A stretch of 58,330 nt of DNA from Vibrio jasicida CAIM 1864 = LMG 25398 (GCF_000400365.1 NZ_BAOG01000108.1:1-58330); one strand, 5' to 3'; shown: positions 1-8,374, counted from the stretch's first letter. Notes: a model not told the origin generated them from the sequence alone. Translations and numbers: made by a program.

Positions 1-45
1 TAGCAATGACACATTTTAGCTCGCGGCTATATTTGGACATAAAAA

Positions 46-80
46 GACCCCCAATAATTAGTGTCCAACTATTGGGGGTC
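46..80 (-). terminator. Rho-independent terminator of the GFA unit
   Basis: Perfect 11-bp arms (46-56 and 70-80, GACCCCCAATA and its complement) enclose a 13-base loop. Read on the minus strand the stem is followed by five T residues (complement of 41-45), so it ends the leftward transcript carrying the two genes to its right. Confidence 0.85.
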
Positions 81-106
81 AGTTCATTGTACTCGGCTTT
101 TTATGT

Positions 107-202
107 TCAACTTACGCCACTTTGTACTTGCTGATAGACAATCAAAAACAAACCAGCAAATACCGCTACCGTCAGTAATACCTTTAACCAAAGAAACTTC
201 AT
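107..202 (-). CDS. Small single-span membrane protein (31 aa), putative
   Basis: A 31-codon frame starts at ATG 202 and ends at TGA 107. It lies 6 bases downstream of the GFA-family gene and just before a good terminator. The product starts MKFLWLKVLL and is almost entirely one hydrophobic helix (about residues 3-23) with a short polar tail. A purine-rich stretch (AGAAGAG) lies about 9-15 bases before the ATG. It is probably co-transcribed with and translationally coupled to the upstream gene. No function can be assigned. It could also be a chance frame, but its position between a gene and a terminator favours a real small membrane protein. Confidence 0.45.
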   Translation of the reverse strand: MKFLWLKVLLTVAVFAGLFLIVYQQVQSGVS

Positions 203-208
203 GATTAT

Positions 209-607
209 CTACTCTTCTGGCGCATATTGGTCAAACACTTCTTGAGCTGTCATTTTCTTGCTGTGTGGCTGCAAATCATAGTACGCAGGCTTCTCATCCG
301 TGAAGATCTCTAAGCTCAATTTGAAATCTGGCTCATTAAATAACCCGGCGGAAAGAATGTATTCATCCGTTGCCAATAAATGGTAATAGATGTTCGTACC
401 GCATTCAGCACAAAAACCTCGTACTGCCCATTGGGATGATTGATAGCGTTTGGGCTCAGCACCACTAAATGTCACATCGGGGCCGCAATGCACCGCATGC
501 AGAGGTCCACTTGACCACTTTCGACACATATCGCAATGACACAAGCTCACTTCATTGTGTTTAGGTGCGGCCACTTCAATAGCGCCACATAAACATGTTC
601 CTTTCAT
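209..607 (-). CDS. GFA-family (Mss4-like) zinc-binding protein
   Basis: A 132-residue protein of the GFA/CENP-V family, named after glutathione-dependent formaldehyde-activating enzyme. The family's zinc ligands are visible: C-L-C-G near residue 5, CHCDMCRKW at residues 23-31, and CAECGTNIYY near residue 66. Length matches stand-alone bacterial members. The start is supported by a strong ribosome-binding site (GGGAGGAAC) 6-8 bases before ATG 607. Most members have no proven reaction, and true formaldehyde-glutathione activity should not be assumed. It is divergent from tctC and is followed by a 31-codon frame and a terminator. Confidence 0.88.
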   Translation of the reverse strand: MKGTCLCGAIEVAAPKHNEVSLCHCDMCRKWSSGPLHAVHCGPDVTFSGAEPKRYQSSQWAVRGFCAECGTNIYYHLLATDEYILSAGLFNEPDFKLSLEIFTDEKPAYYDLQPHSKKMTAQEVFDQYAPEE

Positions 608-890
608 CGCTGTTCCTCCCTATTCAATCTCCATCATTATGGCGGTTTTAGACTCTTAATTGATGTGACCAACCTAGTCTTTCACCACATTCTCTGGCCG
701 CATGTTTGCGTGAACTTTATGAACAAAATGTCGCTTATGCTCAATATTCTCTTTATCTACGCATTAGAGACATCACGTTAACACCTTATTAACCTTTAGC
801 TAATCACTAGCGAGTCTCCCTACCTCGTTAGGAGAACAAATAATAAGACTCTTCAAAACAAGAGAGTCACCAACATAAGGAACGTGAAAC
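608..890. promoter_or_regulatory. Divergent intergenic region, GFA gene / tctC
   Basis: This 283-base gap must hold the promoters of both the leftward GFA gene and the rightward tctCBA set. The only clear structure is a small inverted repeat (GACTCT at 847-852, AGAGTC at 863-868) in the tctC leader, about 20 bases before its start codon. No convincing -35/-10 pair or operator was identified by eye. Confidence 0.4.
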
Positions 891-1868
891 ATGTTAAAGG
901 TACTCAAACCAACGCTCGCCGCATCCATCATTGCAGCCTCATTTTCTTTCCACGCTTTTGCTGCTGATGTTGAAAAACTCCATTTCCTAATCCCTGGTGG
1001 TGCTGGTGGCGGTTGGGATATGACAGCTCGTGGCACAGGTGATGTTCTGGTTAAATCCGACATCGTTGAGAATGTCTCTTTCCAAAACCTCTCTGGTGGC
1101 GGTGGTGGTAAAGCCATTGCGCACCTCATCGAAACCGCTGAGCGCCAACCTGACACGCTAATGGTCAACTCCACCCCAATCGTTGTTCGCTCACTGACGG
1201 GGATCTTCCCGCAATCTTTCCGAGATCTAACGCCAGTAGCCGCAACGATTGCTGACTACGGCGCTATCGTGACTTCCGCGGATTCGAAGTACAACACATG
1301 GGAAGATGTGGTCAAAGATTTCGAATCTAACCCACGTAAAGTAAAAATCGCAGGCGGTTCTGCTCGAGGTTCGATGGATCACCTTGTCGTCGCAGCCGCA
1401 TTTAAAGGTGAAGGCTTTGACGCACGTAAAGTTCGCTACATCGCGTACGATGCTGGCGGCAAAGCAATGGCGGCACTTCTGTCTGGCGAAACACAATTGC
1501 TTTCAACCGGTCTTGGCGAAGTGCTAGAGATGTCGAAATCTGGTCAGGTAAAAGTACTGGCGATCACGGCACCAAAACGTCTAGACGCCGCTCCAAACAT
1601 CCCTACCCTCAAAGAATATGGCAATGAGACTGTGTTCGCGAACTGGCGTGGCTTCTTTGCCGCTCCTGGCACAAGCCAAGCCAAGCTCGACGAATGGAAC
1701 GCAGCTCTGACCAAGATGTACAAAACGGACGAATGGCAAGTTGTTCGTGACCGCAATGGTTGGATTGACAACTACAAAGCGGATAAAGAGTTCTTCGCGT
1801 TCCTAGAAGAGCAAGAGCAGCAAATGGGCGATCTAATGCGCGAATTAGGTTTCCTTAAGAAGCAATAA
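891..1868 (+). CDS. tctC: Tripartite tricarboxylate transporter substrate-binding protein TctC
   Basis: A periplasmic binding protein of the tripartite tricarboxylate transporter (TTT) family, 325 aa. It has a clear Sec signal peptide (MLKVLKPTLAASIIAASFSF, cleavage after AFA near residue 24). The mature chain follows the Bug/TctC fold, with the G-G-A-G-G-G-W-D ligand loop near residue 36 and P-(N)-x-P-T-L-K-E-Y-G near residue 238. AAGGAACGTGAAAC precedes the ATG. It delivers substrate to the TctB-TctA membrane complex encoded next. Citrate and other tricarboxylates are the classical ligands, but Bug proteins bind many carboxylates, so the substrate is open. A 228-base structured spacer separates it from tctB, which fits the usual excess of binding protein. 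Confidence 0.93.
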   Translation: MLKVLKPTLAASIIAASFSFHAFAADVEKLHFLIPGGAGGGWDMTARGTGDVLVKSDIVENVSFQNLSGGGGGKAIAHLIETAERQPDTLMVNSTPIVVRSLTGIFPQSFRDLTPVAATIADYGAIVTSADSKYNTWEDVVKDFESNPRKVKIAGGSARGSMDHLVVAAAFKGEGFDARKVRYIAYDAGGKAMAALLSGETQLLSTGLGEVLEMSKSGQVKVLAITAPKRLDAAPNIPTLKEYGNETVFANWRGFFAAPGTSQAKLDEWNAALTKMYKTDEWQVVRDRNGWIDNYKADKEFFAFLEEQEQQMGDLMRELGFLKKQ

Positions 1869-1930
1869 CTCCCATCCGAGTTTATGGGGTTGGCTATCCC
1901 TGGCCCCAGTTGTATTTGCACTCTAATTTC

Positions 1931-2069
1931 ACCGTATATGGGCATTGTCGATAATCGACAAGTAAAAACTCCTTTGTTTATTGATTGGTAAACACTAAGT
2001 AACTCGACTAGCAGCGATGCGCTTAATTGTTAATGACTTAGTCCTTCTTCATTAACGCCCATATACGGT
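1931..2069 (+). ncRNA. Structured intergenic RNA element between tctC and tctB
   Basis: A perfect 13-bp inverted repeat (1931-1943, ACCGTATATGGGC, with 2057-2069) closes a region that contains three further hairpins. These are a near-perfect palindrome TTGTCGAT-A-ATCGACAA at 1945-1961, TGTTTA/TAAACA arms at 1975-1994, and GTTAATG/CATTAAC arms at 2029-2056 that abut the closing stem. The 3' arm is followed by CTTTTCC. On the sense strand this would form a multi-branch RNA just upstream of the tctB ribosome-binding site. It may be an RNA-stability or attenuation element setting the tctC:tctBA ratio, or a mobile palindromic repeat. No known RNA family was recognised. Confidence 0.55.
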
Positions 2070-2096
2070 CTTTTCCTGTTGTTCTAGGAGTTGGAT

Positions 2097-2591
2097 ATGT
2101 CTCATTCAACCAATATTTTTACCAAAGAAAATTTGCTGTGCCGCGATCGTGTCGGTGCGATGATCTTTTTATTGTTTTGCCTATGCTATGGCTACCAAAC
2201 CACGCAGATCCCTCTCTTTCCCGGGGATGAATACGAACCCTTCACGGCTCGCACCTTACCGACCATTCTGACCTACGTCGGGATTGGTTTAGCGTTAATG
2301 CTACTGGTCACTGGTCAGCCCGATAAACAAAGCGGCGCTGTGATGTCATTCAACTGGAAACTGCTGATCGCTTTTTTAGTTTTGATGGCACTTTATGGTC
2401 TGGGGTTGACTTACATCGGCTTTGTATTAGCGACAGGATTCTTCCTGATTGCGGGCTTTTACCTTCTTGGCGAACGACGTAAATCGGTGTTGTTCGGAGC
2501 CTCATTTCCGTTCGTTATCGCGTTTTACTTGTTGCTCACTCAGGGTTTGGATATCTACCTTGAGCCTGGTCTGATTTTCACCATCTGGTAG
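2097..2591 (+). CDS. tctB: Tripartite tricarboxylate transporter small membrane subunit TctB
   Basis: The small four-helix membrane subunit of a TTT transporter, 164 aa from the ATG at 2097. A TTG two codons earlier is unlikely to be the start, because the ribosome-binding site AGGAG (2086-2090) would directly touch it, whereas it sits 6 bases from this ATG. Hydrophobic segments lie near residues 20-38, 56-75, 85-120 and 127-150, as in TctB (DUF1468). It is followed after 20 bases by tctA, with which it forms the membrane complex. TctB proteins are poorly conserved, so the assignment rests on size, topology and gene order. Confidence 0.9.
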   Translation: MSHSTNIFTKENLLCRDRVGAMIFLLFCLCYGYQTTQIPLFPGDEYEPFTARTLPTILTYVGIGLALMLLVTGQPDKQSGAVMSFNWKLLIAFLVLMALYGLGLTYIGFVLATGFFLIAGFYLLGERRKSVLFGASFPFVIAFYLLLTQGLDIYLEPGLIFTIW

Positions 2592-2611
2592 TAAAAAGAA
2601 AGGACTGAATT

Positions 2612-4138
2612 ATGTTAGATGGAATTCTACAAGGTTTATCCACCGCCGTGATGCCAATGAACATCATGATGGTGATTGTTGGCTGTTTTGTCGGTACATT
2701 TATCGGCATGCTACCGGGGCTTGGTCCTATTTCTGCCATCGCTCTGATGATCCCTATCACCTATGGCTTGGATCCGTCTTCGGGTCTGATTCTGATGGCA
2801 GGTGTTTACTATGGTGCTGTATTTGGCGGCTCAACATCTTCTATTCTTATCAACGCACCGGGTTGTTCTTCAACCGTAGTCACCGCGTTTGATGGCTACC
2901 CAATGGCACAGAAAGGACAAGCAGGTAAAGCACTAGCTCTGGCGGCTTACTCTTCTTTCACTGGTGGCACGCTTTCAGCAATCATGCTACTTGTGGCGGC
3001 ACCAGCATTGGCTAACGTCTCGTTAAGCTTCCAATCTTCTGACTACTTTGCGCTAATGCTTCTTGGCTTATCCGCAGTGGCTGCGTTCGCTGGCAAAGGA
3101 CAAGTAATAAAAGCATGGATGATGACTATCCTGGGTTTGATGCTATCTACCGTCGGTATTGATAAAGGCGTCGGTGTTGAGCGCTTCACCTTTGGTCTAA
3201 CAGATTTGATGGATGGTTTCAGCTTCCTATTGTTAGCAATGGCGACCTTTGCGCTAGGTGAAACTTTGATGGGTATTTTGAAGCCTTCCGAGGACACACG
3301 TGATGAGGAACAAGATAAGCTGAGCAACATTGGCTCGATGAAAGTCACCAAGGAAGAAATCAAAGAAGTGGCACCGGTTTCTATTCGCTCTTCAATCCTT
3401 GGCTTTTTTACAGGTGTTCTTCCGGGCGCAGGTGCAACCATCGCCGCCTTCTTAAGTTACGGCATGGAACGTAACCTTGCTCCAAAGGATAAAAAAGAAC
3501 AGTTTGGTAAAGGCAGCATCCGAGGATTGGTGGCTCCGGAGTCAGCGAACAACGCAGCATCAAGTGGTTCTTTCGTTCCTCTTTTGACCCTTGGTATTCC
3601 GGGCTCCGGTACAACCGCAATCATGCTTGGAGCGTTAATCGCTTACGGTATTCAACCAGGTCCTCGTCTGTTCGTTGAGCATCCAGATGTGTTCTGGTCA
3701 GTGATCATCTCTATGTACTTCGGCAATATTGTGTTGGTGATTCTTAACCTACCGCTGATCCCATACATCTCAAAGCTGTTGGCCGTACCAAGAACCGTGT
3801 TGTTGCCGATGATTCTGTTCTTCTCCATCACTGGTGTGTATCTGGTTTCTTTCAACACCATGGACGTGTTTGTGATGTTACTTGTGGCAATGGCTGCCAT
3901 CGCGCTGAGGCTGGCAAACTTCCCTCTCGCACCGCTGTTGCTTGGCTTTATCCTTGGTGGATTAATGGAAGAGAACCTACGCCGAGCATTGATGATTTCC
4001 GATGGTGAACTGAGCTTCTTGTGGGAACGCCCAATCACGCTGACATTCACCGTACTTGCGGTATTGGTACTTGGTAGTCCACTGTTTGTAAAACTTTTTC
4101 AAAAGCTTAAAGCACAACCAGTAAAAGTTGAGCAATAA
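2612..4138 (+). CDS. tctA: Tripartite tricarboxylate transporter permease TctA
   Basis: The large permease of the TTT system, 508 aa, close to the family norm, with about 11-12 membrane helices. Typical TctA motifs are visible: the G-M-L-P-G-L-G-P-I-S loop near residue 32, the YYGAVFGGSTSSILINAPG segment near residue 67, and the second-half repeat G-V-L-P-G-A-G-A-T-I-A-A-F near residue 269 with T-L-G-I-P-G-S-G-T-T-A near residue 329. AAAGGACTG precedes the ATG. The TctB stop is 20 bases upstream, so the two are one unit, and a terminator follows at 4176. It imports the carboxylate delivered by TctC, probably coupled to cations. Confidence 0.95.
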   Translation: MLDGILQGLSTAVMPMNIMMVIVGCFVGTFIGMLPGLGPISAIALMIPITYGLDPSSGLILMAGVYYGAVFGGSTSSILINAPGCSSTVVTAFDGYPMAQKGQAGKALALAAYSSFTGGTLSAIMLLVAAPALANVSLSFQSSDYFALMLLGLSAVAAFAGKGQVIKAWMMTILGLMLSTVGIDKGVGVERFTFGLTDLMDGFSFLLLAMATFALGETLMGILKPSEDTRDEEQDKLSNIGSMKVTKEEIKEVAPVSIRSSILGFFTGVLPGAGATIAAFLSYGMERNLAPKDKKEQFGKGSIRGLVAPESANNAASSGSFVPLLTLGIPGSGTTAIMLGALIAYGIQPGPRLFVEHPDVFWSVIISMYFGNIVLVILNLPLIPYISKLLAVPRTVLLPMILFFSITGVYLVSFNTMDVFVMLLVAMAAIALRLANFPLAPLLLGFILGGLMEENLRRALMISDGELSFLWERPITLTFTVLAVLVLGSPLFVKLFQKLKAQPVKVEQ

Positions 4139-4175
4139 GCATTCTATCTCTCCCTCAAGATAGACCTTTGAAACC

Positions 4176-4201
4176 AAGCCACCCTCTGCGGTGGCTTTTT
4201 T
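4176..4201 (+). terminator. Terminator after tctA
   Basis: AAGCCACC (4176-4183) and GGTGGCTT (4190-4197) form an 8-bp stem with a 6-base loop, followed by six T residues. It separates the tct transcript from the following TauE/SafE-family gene. Confidence 0.9.
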
Positions 4202-4290
4202 CTTGGACTAATCGCTACTTTATTTCTTTGGGTGAGTTGCGTAGTGTTAACCGTTCAGAAAAAAAATCATAAAAACAAAAAGGACCTTTT

Positions 4291-5061
4291 ATGCTGCTAG
4301 AATTTGCTCTCTTGTTTGCTGCAGGCGTCGTGGGTGGGATCATGAACTCCGTCGCCGGTGGTGGCAGCTTCATAACCTTTCCTGCCTTGATGGCGGTTGG
4401 CGTGCCTCCCATTATGGCGAACGCGACGAATACCTATGCTTCTTGCGCAGGCTACATCAGTGGTGCAATCGGTTTTCGCGAAGAAATCATGAAGAACAAG
4501 CAAGAACTGGCTTTCACTATCTCTTTCAGTTTGATTGGTGGCGCTGTCGGCGCTTACCTTTTGCTGAACACGCCAGAATCTGTTTTTCTTGAAGCGATTC
4601 CATGGCTACTGTTATTCGCAACCGTACTCTTTTTAACTGGCTCACGCATGACAGCGTTGATTAAGTCTATAGCCAAAGAGACCAAACACGCCGGCATTTT
4701 AGGCGTAATAGCTTTGAGTCTACTTTTGGTTGGAGTTTCGGCCTACGGTGGTTTCTTTAACGCGGGACTAGGCGTGATCGTGTTGAGTTATTTAGTGGTT
4801 GCAGGACACCAAGACATCAACTTAATGAACGGGCTCAAGCTGCTCGTTTCGACCTGTGTTTCTCTGATTGCTATCGTGATTTTTGTTGCTAACGGTTCAA
4901 TCGATTGGACCAAAGGTAGCGTTGTGATGGTTGGCACATTAGTGGGCGGCTACTTGGCAGCACGTGTGTCTCGCCAGTTGAATCCCAGCCACGTAAAAGG
5001 CTTTGTTGCCCTTTCTTCTATCGCCATCACTATCTACTTTTTTATCGATGTATATATGTAA
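4291..5061 (+). CDS. TauE/SafE (TSUP) family membrane exporter
   Basis: A 256-residue integral membrane protein of the sulfite exporter TauE/SafE family. The family's glycine-rich repeat is seen twice: A-G-V-V-G-G-I-M-N-S-V-A-G-G-G-S near residue 11, and the A-Y-G-G-F-F-N-A-G-L-G motif near residue 150, each at the start of a four-helix half. AAAAAGGACCTTTT precedes the ATG. Family members move sulfite, sulfoacetate or other small organic anions, and the substrate cannot be read from sequence. A terminator separates it from tctA, so it probably has its own promoter in the AT-rich 90 bases upstream. Confidence 0.88.
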   Translation: MLLEFALLFAAGVVGGIMNSVAGGGSFITFPALMAVGVPPIMANATNTYASCAGYISGAIGFREEIMKNKQELAFTISFSLIGGAVGAYLLLNTPESVFLEAIPWLLLFATVLFLTGSRMTALIKSIAKETKHAGILGVIALSLLLVGVSAYGGFFNAGLGVIVLSYLVVAGHQDINLMNGLKLLVSTCVSLIAIVIFVANGSIDWTKGSVVMVGTLVGGYLAARVSRQLNPSHVKGFVALSSIAITIYFFIDVYM

Positions 5062-5386
5062 AAAGAACATGGTTATTGCTAACATTTTAATACGCAATCA
5101 ATTGCTATTTCTTTAGAAAATATTAGAAACAAGTTAATTATGTAAACCTTAACTACTCATTAAATTAAAGTTGTTCATACTAAAAAACACCAACTAAAGC
5201 ATTATAAGTTAAAAAATCTGGATAGAAACTCCTTGCATAATCACGGATTTATTATGTGAACGTATATAACATTTTCCCAGTATATACATTAACAACCTCA
5301 CAATTGTTGCACGTTTACATTTTTAATTTATATTAGTTATGTAAGCATAATAATGTGTCTAACCACTATAACTCACAGGATTAAAT
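5062..5386 (+). promoter_or_regulatory. Upstream region of the tna operon with a half-conserved CRP-like site
   Basis: This AT-rich region of 325 bases upstream of the TnaC leader peptide holds no gene. One CRP-like sequence, TGTGA-N6-ATAAC (5255-5270), keeps one consensus half. Catabolite control of tna operons by CRP is established in E. coli, so a site is expected, but this match is weak. TTTACA at 5314-5319 is a possible -35 element. No convincing -10 box was found. Confidence 0.35.
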
Positions 5387-5488
5387 ATGAAGTATATTCA
5401 GATCCAAGAAAAGTTATGGTCAAGCTCAATAGCTTGGTACACCAACGACTTTAAACTATCTGTCCTACCTCTTTTTTCTATTCTCTAG
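5387..5488 (+). CDS. tnaC: Tryptophanase operon leader peptide TnaC
   Basis: A 33-codon frame with AGGA 6 bases before its ATG, 132 bases upstream of tnaA, which is where TnaC sits in enterobacteria. TnaC senses free tryptophan in the ribosome exit tunnel and stalls, which blocks Rho access and lets transcription enter tnaA. The key pattern is seen as W17-Y-T-N-D21, matching the W12-x3-D16 of E. coli, with proline at 28. Two differences are notable. D-to-P spacing is 7 rather than 8, and five residues (LFSIL) and a UAG stop follow the proline, instead of proline being last before UGA. The assignment rests on position, size and the W-x3-D...P pattern. Confidence 0.8.
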   Translation: MKYIQIQEKLWSSSIAWYTNDFKLSVLPLFSIL

Positions 5489-5497
5489 TCTCATCTT

Positions 5498-5522
5498 ACT
5501 AACCATCGGTAAGAAGGTTAGT
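5498..5522 (+). promoter_or_regulatory. Hairpin just after the tnaC stop codon
   Basis: ACTAACC (5498-5504) pairs with GGTTAGT (5516-5522) around an 11-base loop, starting 9 bases after the TnaC stop codon. It is not followed by a T tract, so it is not a normal intrinsic terminator. It lies where the Rho-loading/pausing region of tna operons is expected. Confidence 0.4.
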
Positions 5523-5620
5523 CGATCCTTATTACATTTATTTTCTTAGCACTTCCTTTATTAAATATAAAAATATTAAAGGCTAGCTTCGCACGTCTAT
5601 ATAAAATAAGAGACTTAATT

Positions 5621-7036
5621 ATGGAAAACTTTAAACATTTGCCAGAACCATTCCGCATTCGCGTCGTAGAACCAGTAAAAACCACCACACGTGAATACCG
5701 AGAACAAGCCATTCAAAAAGCAGGCATGAACCCATTCCTGCTCGATAGTGAAGATGTGTTTATCGACCTACTCACCGACAGTGGTACTGGTGCTATTACC
5801 CAACAAATGCAAGCTGCAATGTTGATGGGTGATGAGGCGTATAGCGGAAGTCGTAGTTACTATGCCCTAGCCAACGCGGTTAAAGACATTTTCGGCTATG
5901 AACTGACCATCCCGACCCACCAGGGCCGCGGTGCAGAGCAGATTTACATCCCAATACTCATCAAAAAGCGTGAGCAGGAAAAAGGCTTAGATCGCTCAAA
6001 AATGGTGGCGCTATCCAATTACTTCTTCGATACAACGCAAGGCCATACGCAAGTGAATTGCTGCGTTGCCAAAAACGTTTATACCGAAGAGGCGTTCGAT
6101 ACGTCCGTCACTGCTGACTTCAAAGGTAACTTTGATCTAGAGAAATTAGAACACGCAATATTAGAGGCGGGAGCAGAAAACGTCCCTTACATTGTCAGCA
6201 CTATTACATGTAACTCAGCCGGTGGTCAGCCTGTTTCTATCGCCAACCTAAAAGCCGTTTATGAGATAGCTCAACGCTACGACATCCCTGTCATCATGGA
6301 TTCTGCACGTTACGCCGAGAACGCGTACTTTGTACAACAGCGTGAGCCTGAATATAAAGACTGGACCATCGCAGAGATCACCAAAGAGACTTACAAATAC
6401 GCTGATGCCCTTGCGATGTCTGCGAAAAAAGATGCAATGGTACAAATGGGAGGTCTGTTGTGTTTCAAAGATGACTCAATGATGGATGTGTATACCGAGA
6501 GCCGAACTTTGTGTGTCGTGCAAGAAGGATTTCCTACTTACGGCGGCTTAGAAGGCGGTGCCATGGAACGCCTTGCTGTGGGATTGTATGATGGCATGCG
6601 CACCGAGTGGTTGGAATACCGCATTGGACAAGTCCAATACTTGGTGGATGGCTTAGAAGCCATTGGCGTAGTCTGCCAACAAGCGGGCGGCCATGCAGCA
6701 TTTGTTGACGCCGGAAAATTACTCCCACACATTCCTTCAGAGCAGTTCCCCGCTCATGCGCTCGCCTGCGAACTGTATAAAGTAGCGGGCATCCGTGCGG
6801 TTGAAATCGGTTCTTTGTTGCTTGGCAGAGATCCCGCTACCGGCATACAACATCCGTGTCCCGCAGAACTGTTACGTCTTACCATTCCTCGCGCTACTTA
6901 CACGCAAACCCATATGGACTTTGTCATAGAAGCTTTCCAAAAAGTGAAAGAGAACGCTCAAAACGTAAAAGGCTTGAATTTCACTTATGAACCAAAAGTA
7001 CTACGTCACTTTACTGCTCGCTTAAAAGAGGTCTAA
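5621..7036 (+). CDS. tnaA: Tryptophanase
   Basis: A cytosolic PLP enzyme, 471 aa, the same length as E. coli TnaA, that splits L-tryptophan into indole, pyruvate and ammonia. The PLP lysine lies in the A-M-S-A-K-K-D motif (K269/K270, matching Lys270 of E. coli). Other family segments are T-H-Q-G-R-G-A-E-Q (residues 99-107), D-S-A-R-Y-A-E-N (227-234) and the C-terminal R-L-T-I-P-R. AAGAGAC precedes the ATG. Control by tryptophan through TnaC is expected. It is followed by a hairpin and the tnaB-like permease. The organism should be indole-positive, and indole is a known signal in vibrios. Confidence 0.97.
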   Translation: MENFKHLPEPFRIRVVEPVKTTTREYREQAIQKAGMNPFLLDSEDVFIDLLTDSGTGAITQQMQAAMLMGDEAYSGSRSYYALANAVKDIFGYELTIPTHQGRGAEQIYIPILIKKREQEKGLDRSKMVALSNYFFDTTQGHTQVNCCVAKNVYTEEAFDTSVTADFKGNFDLEKLEHAILEAGAENVPYIVSTITCNSAGGQPVSIANLKAVYEIAQRYDIPVIMDSARYAENAYFVQQREPEYKDWTIAEITKETYKYADALAMSAKKDAMVQMGGLLCFKDDSMMDVYTESRTLCVVQEGFPTYGGLEGGAMERLAVGLYDGMRTEWLEYRIGQVQYLVDGLEAIGVVCQQAGGHAAFVDAGKLLPHIPSEQFPAHALACELYKVAGIRAVEIGSLLLGRDPATGIQHPCPAELLRLTIPRATYTQTHMDFVIEAFQKVKENAQNVKGLNFTYEPKVLRHFTARLKEV

Positions 7037-7042
7037 AAGACA

Positions 7043-7070
7043 CTCGCGCATCGATAATTAGATGCGCGAG
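7043..7070 (+). promoter_or_regulatory. Strong intercistronic hairpin between tnaA and tnaB
   Basis: Perfect 10-bp arms CTCGCGCATC (7043-7052) and GATGCGCGAG (7061-7070) with an 8-base loop, followed by ATTCCTTTCTT. It can act as a leaky terminator or a 3'-end stabiliser that lowers permease output relative to tnaA. An in-frame ATG at 7062 lies inside the stem, which argues against it being the permease start. Confidence 0.65.
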
Positions 7071-7130
7071 ATTCCTTTCTTACACGTTATTTGGTTTGAG
7101 TTTATTCATTTCATTTACAGGAATATAAAC

Positions 7131-8348
7131 ATGGAAAAGAAACCGTCCTTATTTGGCGGCGCTTGTATAATTGCAAGTGTTTGCGTAGGTGCAGGAATGC
7201 TCGGATTACCAAGTGCTGGAGCCGGCGCTTGGACAACCTGGAGTATTATTGCCATTTTTGTAACCATGATCATGATGACAATATCAGGATGGATGCTTTT
7301 AGAATCTTTTAAGCGATATGATTTAAAAGTATCTTTTAATACTGTCACGCAAGACGTTCTTGGCAATAGAGTAAATATTTTTAATAATATCGCAGTTTAT
7401 TTTGTTGGAGGCATATTACTTTATGCTTATATCACATCATCAGGTCTGATCATTGAAGGTATCCTTGGTATTAACAGTAAAGTTTCCTCTGTTTTATTTG
7501 TCGCTATATTTTCTTTATTTGTTTGGCATTCAACACGAGCGGTAGACAGAATTTCAGTCATTCTGATTATCTTCATGATATTGAGTTTTATATTTGGTGT
7601 ATCAGGTTTAGCGATAAATATTGATACCAACATATTGTTTGACCATATCAGTAAAGAAACAAATTACGCGCCTTTTGCTTTAGCGATGCTACCCGTAGCG
7701 TTAACCTCCTTCGGTTACCATCACTCGGTAGCGACTATGCGTGCTTATTACAAATGTGAGTACCACGCCAAGTTGGCGATTCTCGGCGGTACAAGCATCG
7801 CGTTTACACTCTACGTGCTTTGGCTAGTGAGTATTAATGGCAACTTACCTCGTTCTGAGTTTATTCCCGTAATCGAGCAAGGCGGAAACGTCGAAACACT
7901 ACTTGCCGCGTTAGATTCCGTCATTGACTCAGATAAGGTGTCCAACGCGATTAACGCCTTTTCAATGGCTGCGATTCTTTCTTCTTTTATCGGTGTGGGA
8001 CTAGGGCTATTTGATTACCTTGCTGACTTTTTCAAGTTTTCAGATACGCGGCAAGACCGAACCAAAACGTGTCTCGTAACCTTCCTTCCCCCACTCATCT
8101 TATCCCTACTATTCCCATTTGGATTCGCCATAGCAATTGGATACGCAGGCGCTGCCGCAACCATATGGACTTGTTTTATCCCGGCCTTACTTGTTTATAA
8201 AACTCGTCAACTCGAAGGTGGACAAGAAGGATTTAAAACCCCGTTTGGCAACACAATGATCGTCATGGTGCTTCTGTTTGGTTTGCTTACTGCCACCTTC
8301 CACTTCATGTCGATGATGGATCTCCTACCCACCCTTATTAACCAATAA
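7131..8348 (+). CDS. tnaB: Aromatic amino acid permease, TnaB/Mtr/TyrP family
   Basis: An inner-membrane symporter of the hydroxy/aromatic amino acid permease (HAAAP) family, 405 aa from ATG 7131, with about 11 helices. The start is chosen because CAGGAA lies 7-8 bases upstream and the next residues, K-P-S-L-F-G-G-A-C-I-I-A, are the usual TnaB N terminus. The G-A-G-M-L-G-L-P motif (about residues 20-27) is typical of the family, as is the conserved F-G-Y-H segment near residue 195. Being in the tna operon, it very probably imports tryptophan. A possible longer form starting at 7062 would begin inside the upstream hairpin and has no ribosome-binding site. Confidence 0.9.
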   Translation: MEKKPSLFGGACIIASVCVGAGMLGLPSAGAGAWTTWSIIAIFVTMIMMTISGWMLLESFKRYDLKVSFNTVTQDVLGNRVNIFNNIAVYFVGGILLYAYITSSGLIIEGILGINSKVSSVLFVAIFSLFVWHSTRAVDRISVILIIFMILSFIFGVSGLAINIDTNILFDHISKETNYAPFALAMLPVALTSFGYHHSVATMRAYYKCEYHAKLAILGGTSIAFTLYVLWLVSINGNLPRSEFIPVIEQGGNVETLLAALDSVIDSDKVSNAINAFSMAAILSSFIGVGLGLFDYLADFFKFSDTRQDRTKTCLVTFLPPLILSLLFPFGFAIAIGYAGAAATIWTCFIPALLVYKTRQLEGGQEGFKTPFGNTMIVMVLLFGLLTATFHFMSMMDLLPTLINQ

Positions 8349-8374
8349 ACAGAGATTTTGAAATGGAGTTTAAG

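Noticed and set aside
800..1174. Minus-strand 124-codon frame overlapping tctC
   Set aside because: It lies opposite the signal peptide and N terminus of a clear TctC protein and has no family resemblance; it is a shadow of that gene.
2091..2096. TTG start two codons before the tctB ATG
   Set aside because: The ribosome-binding site AGGAG touches this codon, leaving no spacing; the ATG at 2097 is correctly spaced.
7062..7130. N-terminal extension of the tnaB-like permease from ATG 7062
   Set aside because: The codon lies in the 3' arm of a strong hairpin, has no ribosome-binding site, and the extra residues are not part of the family.
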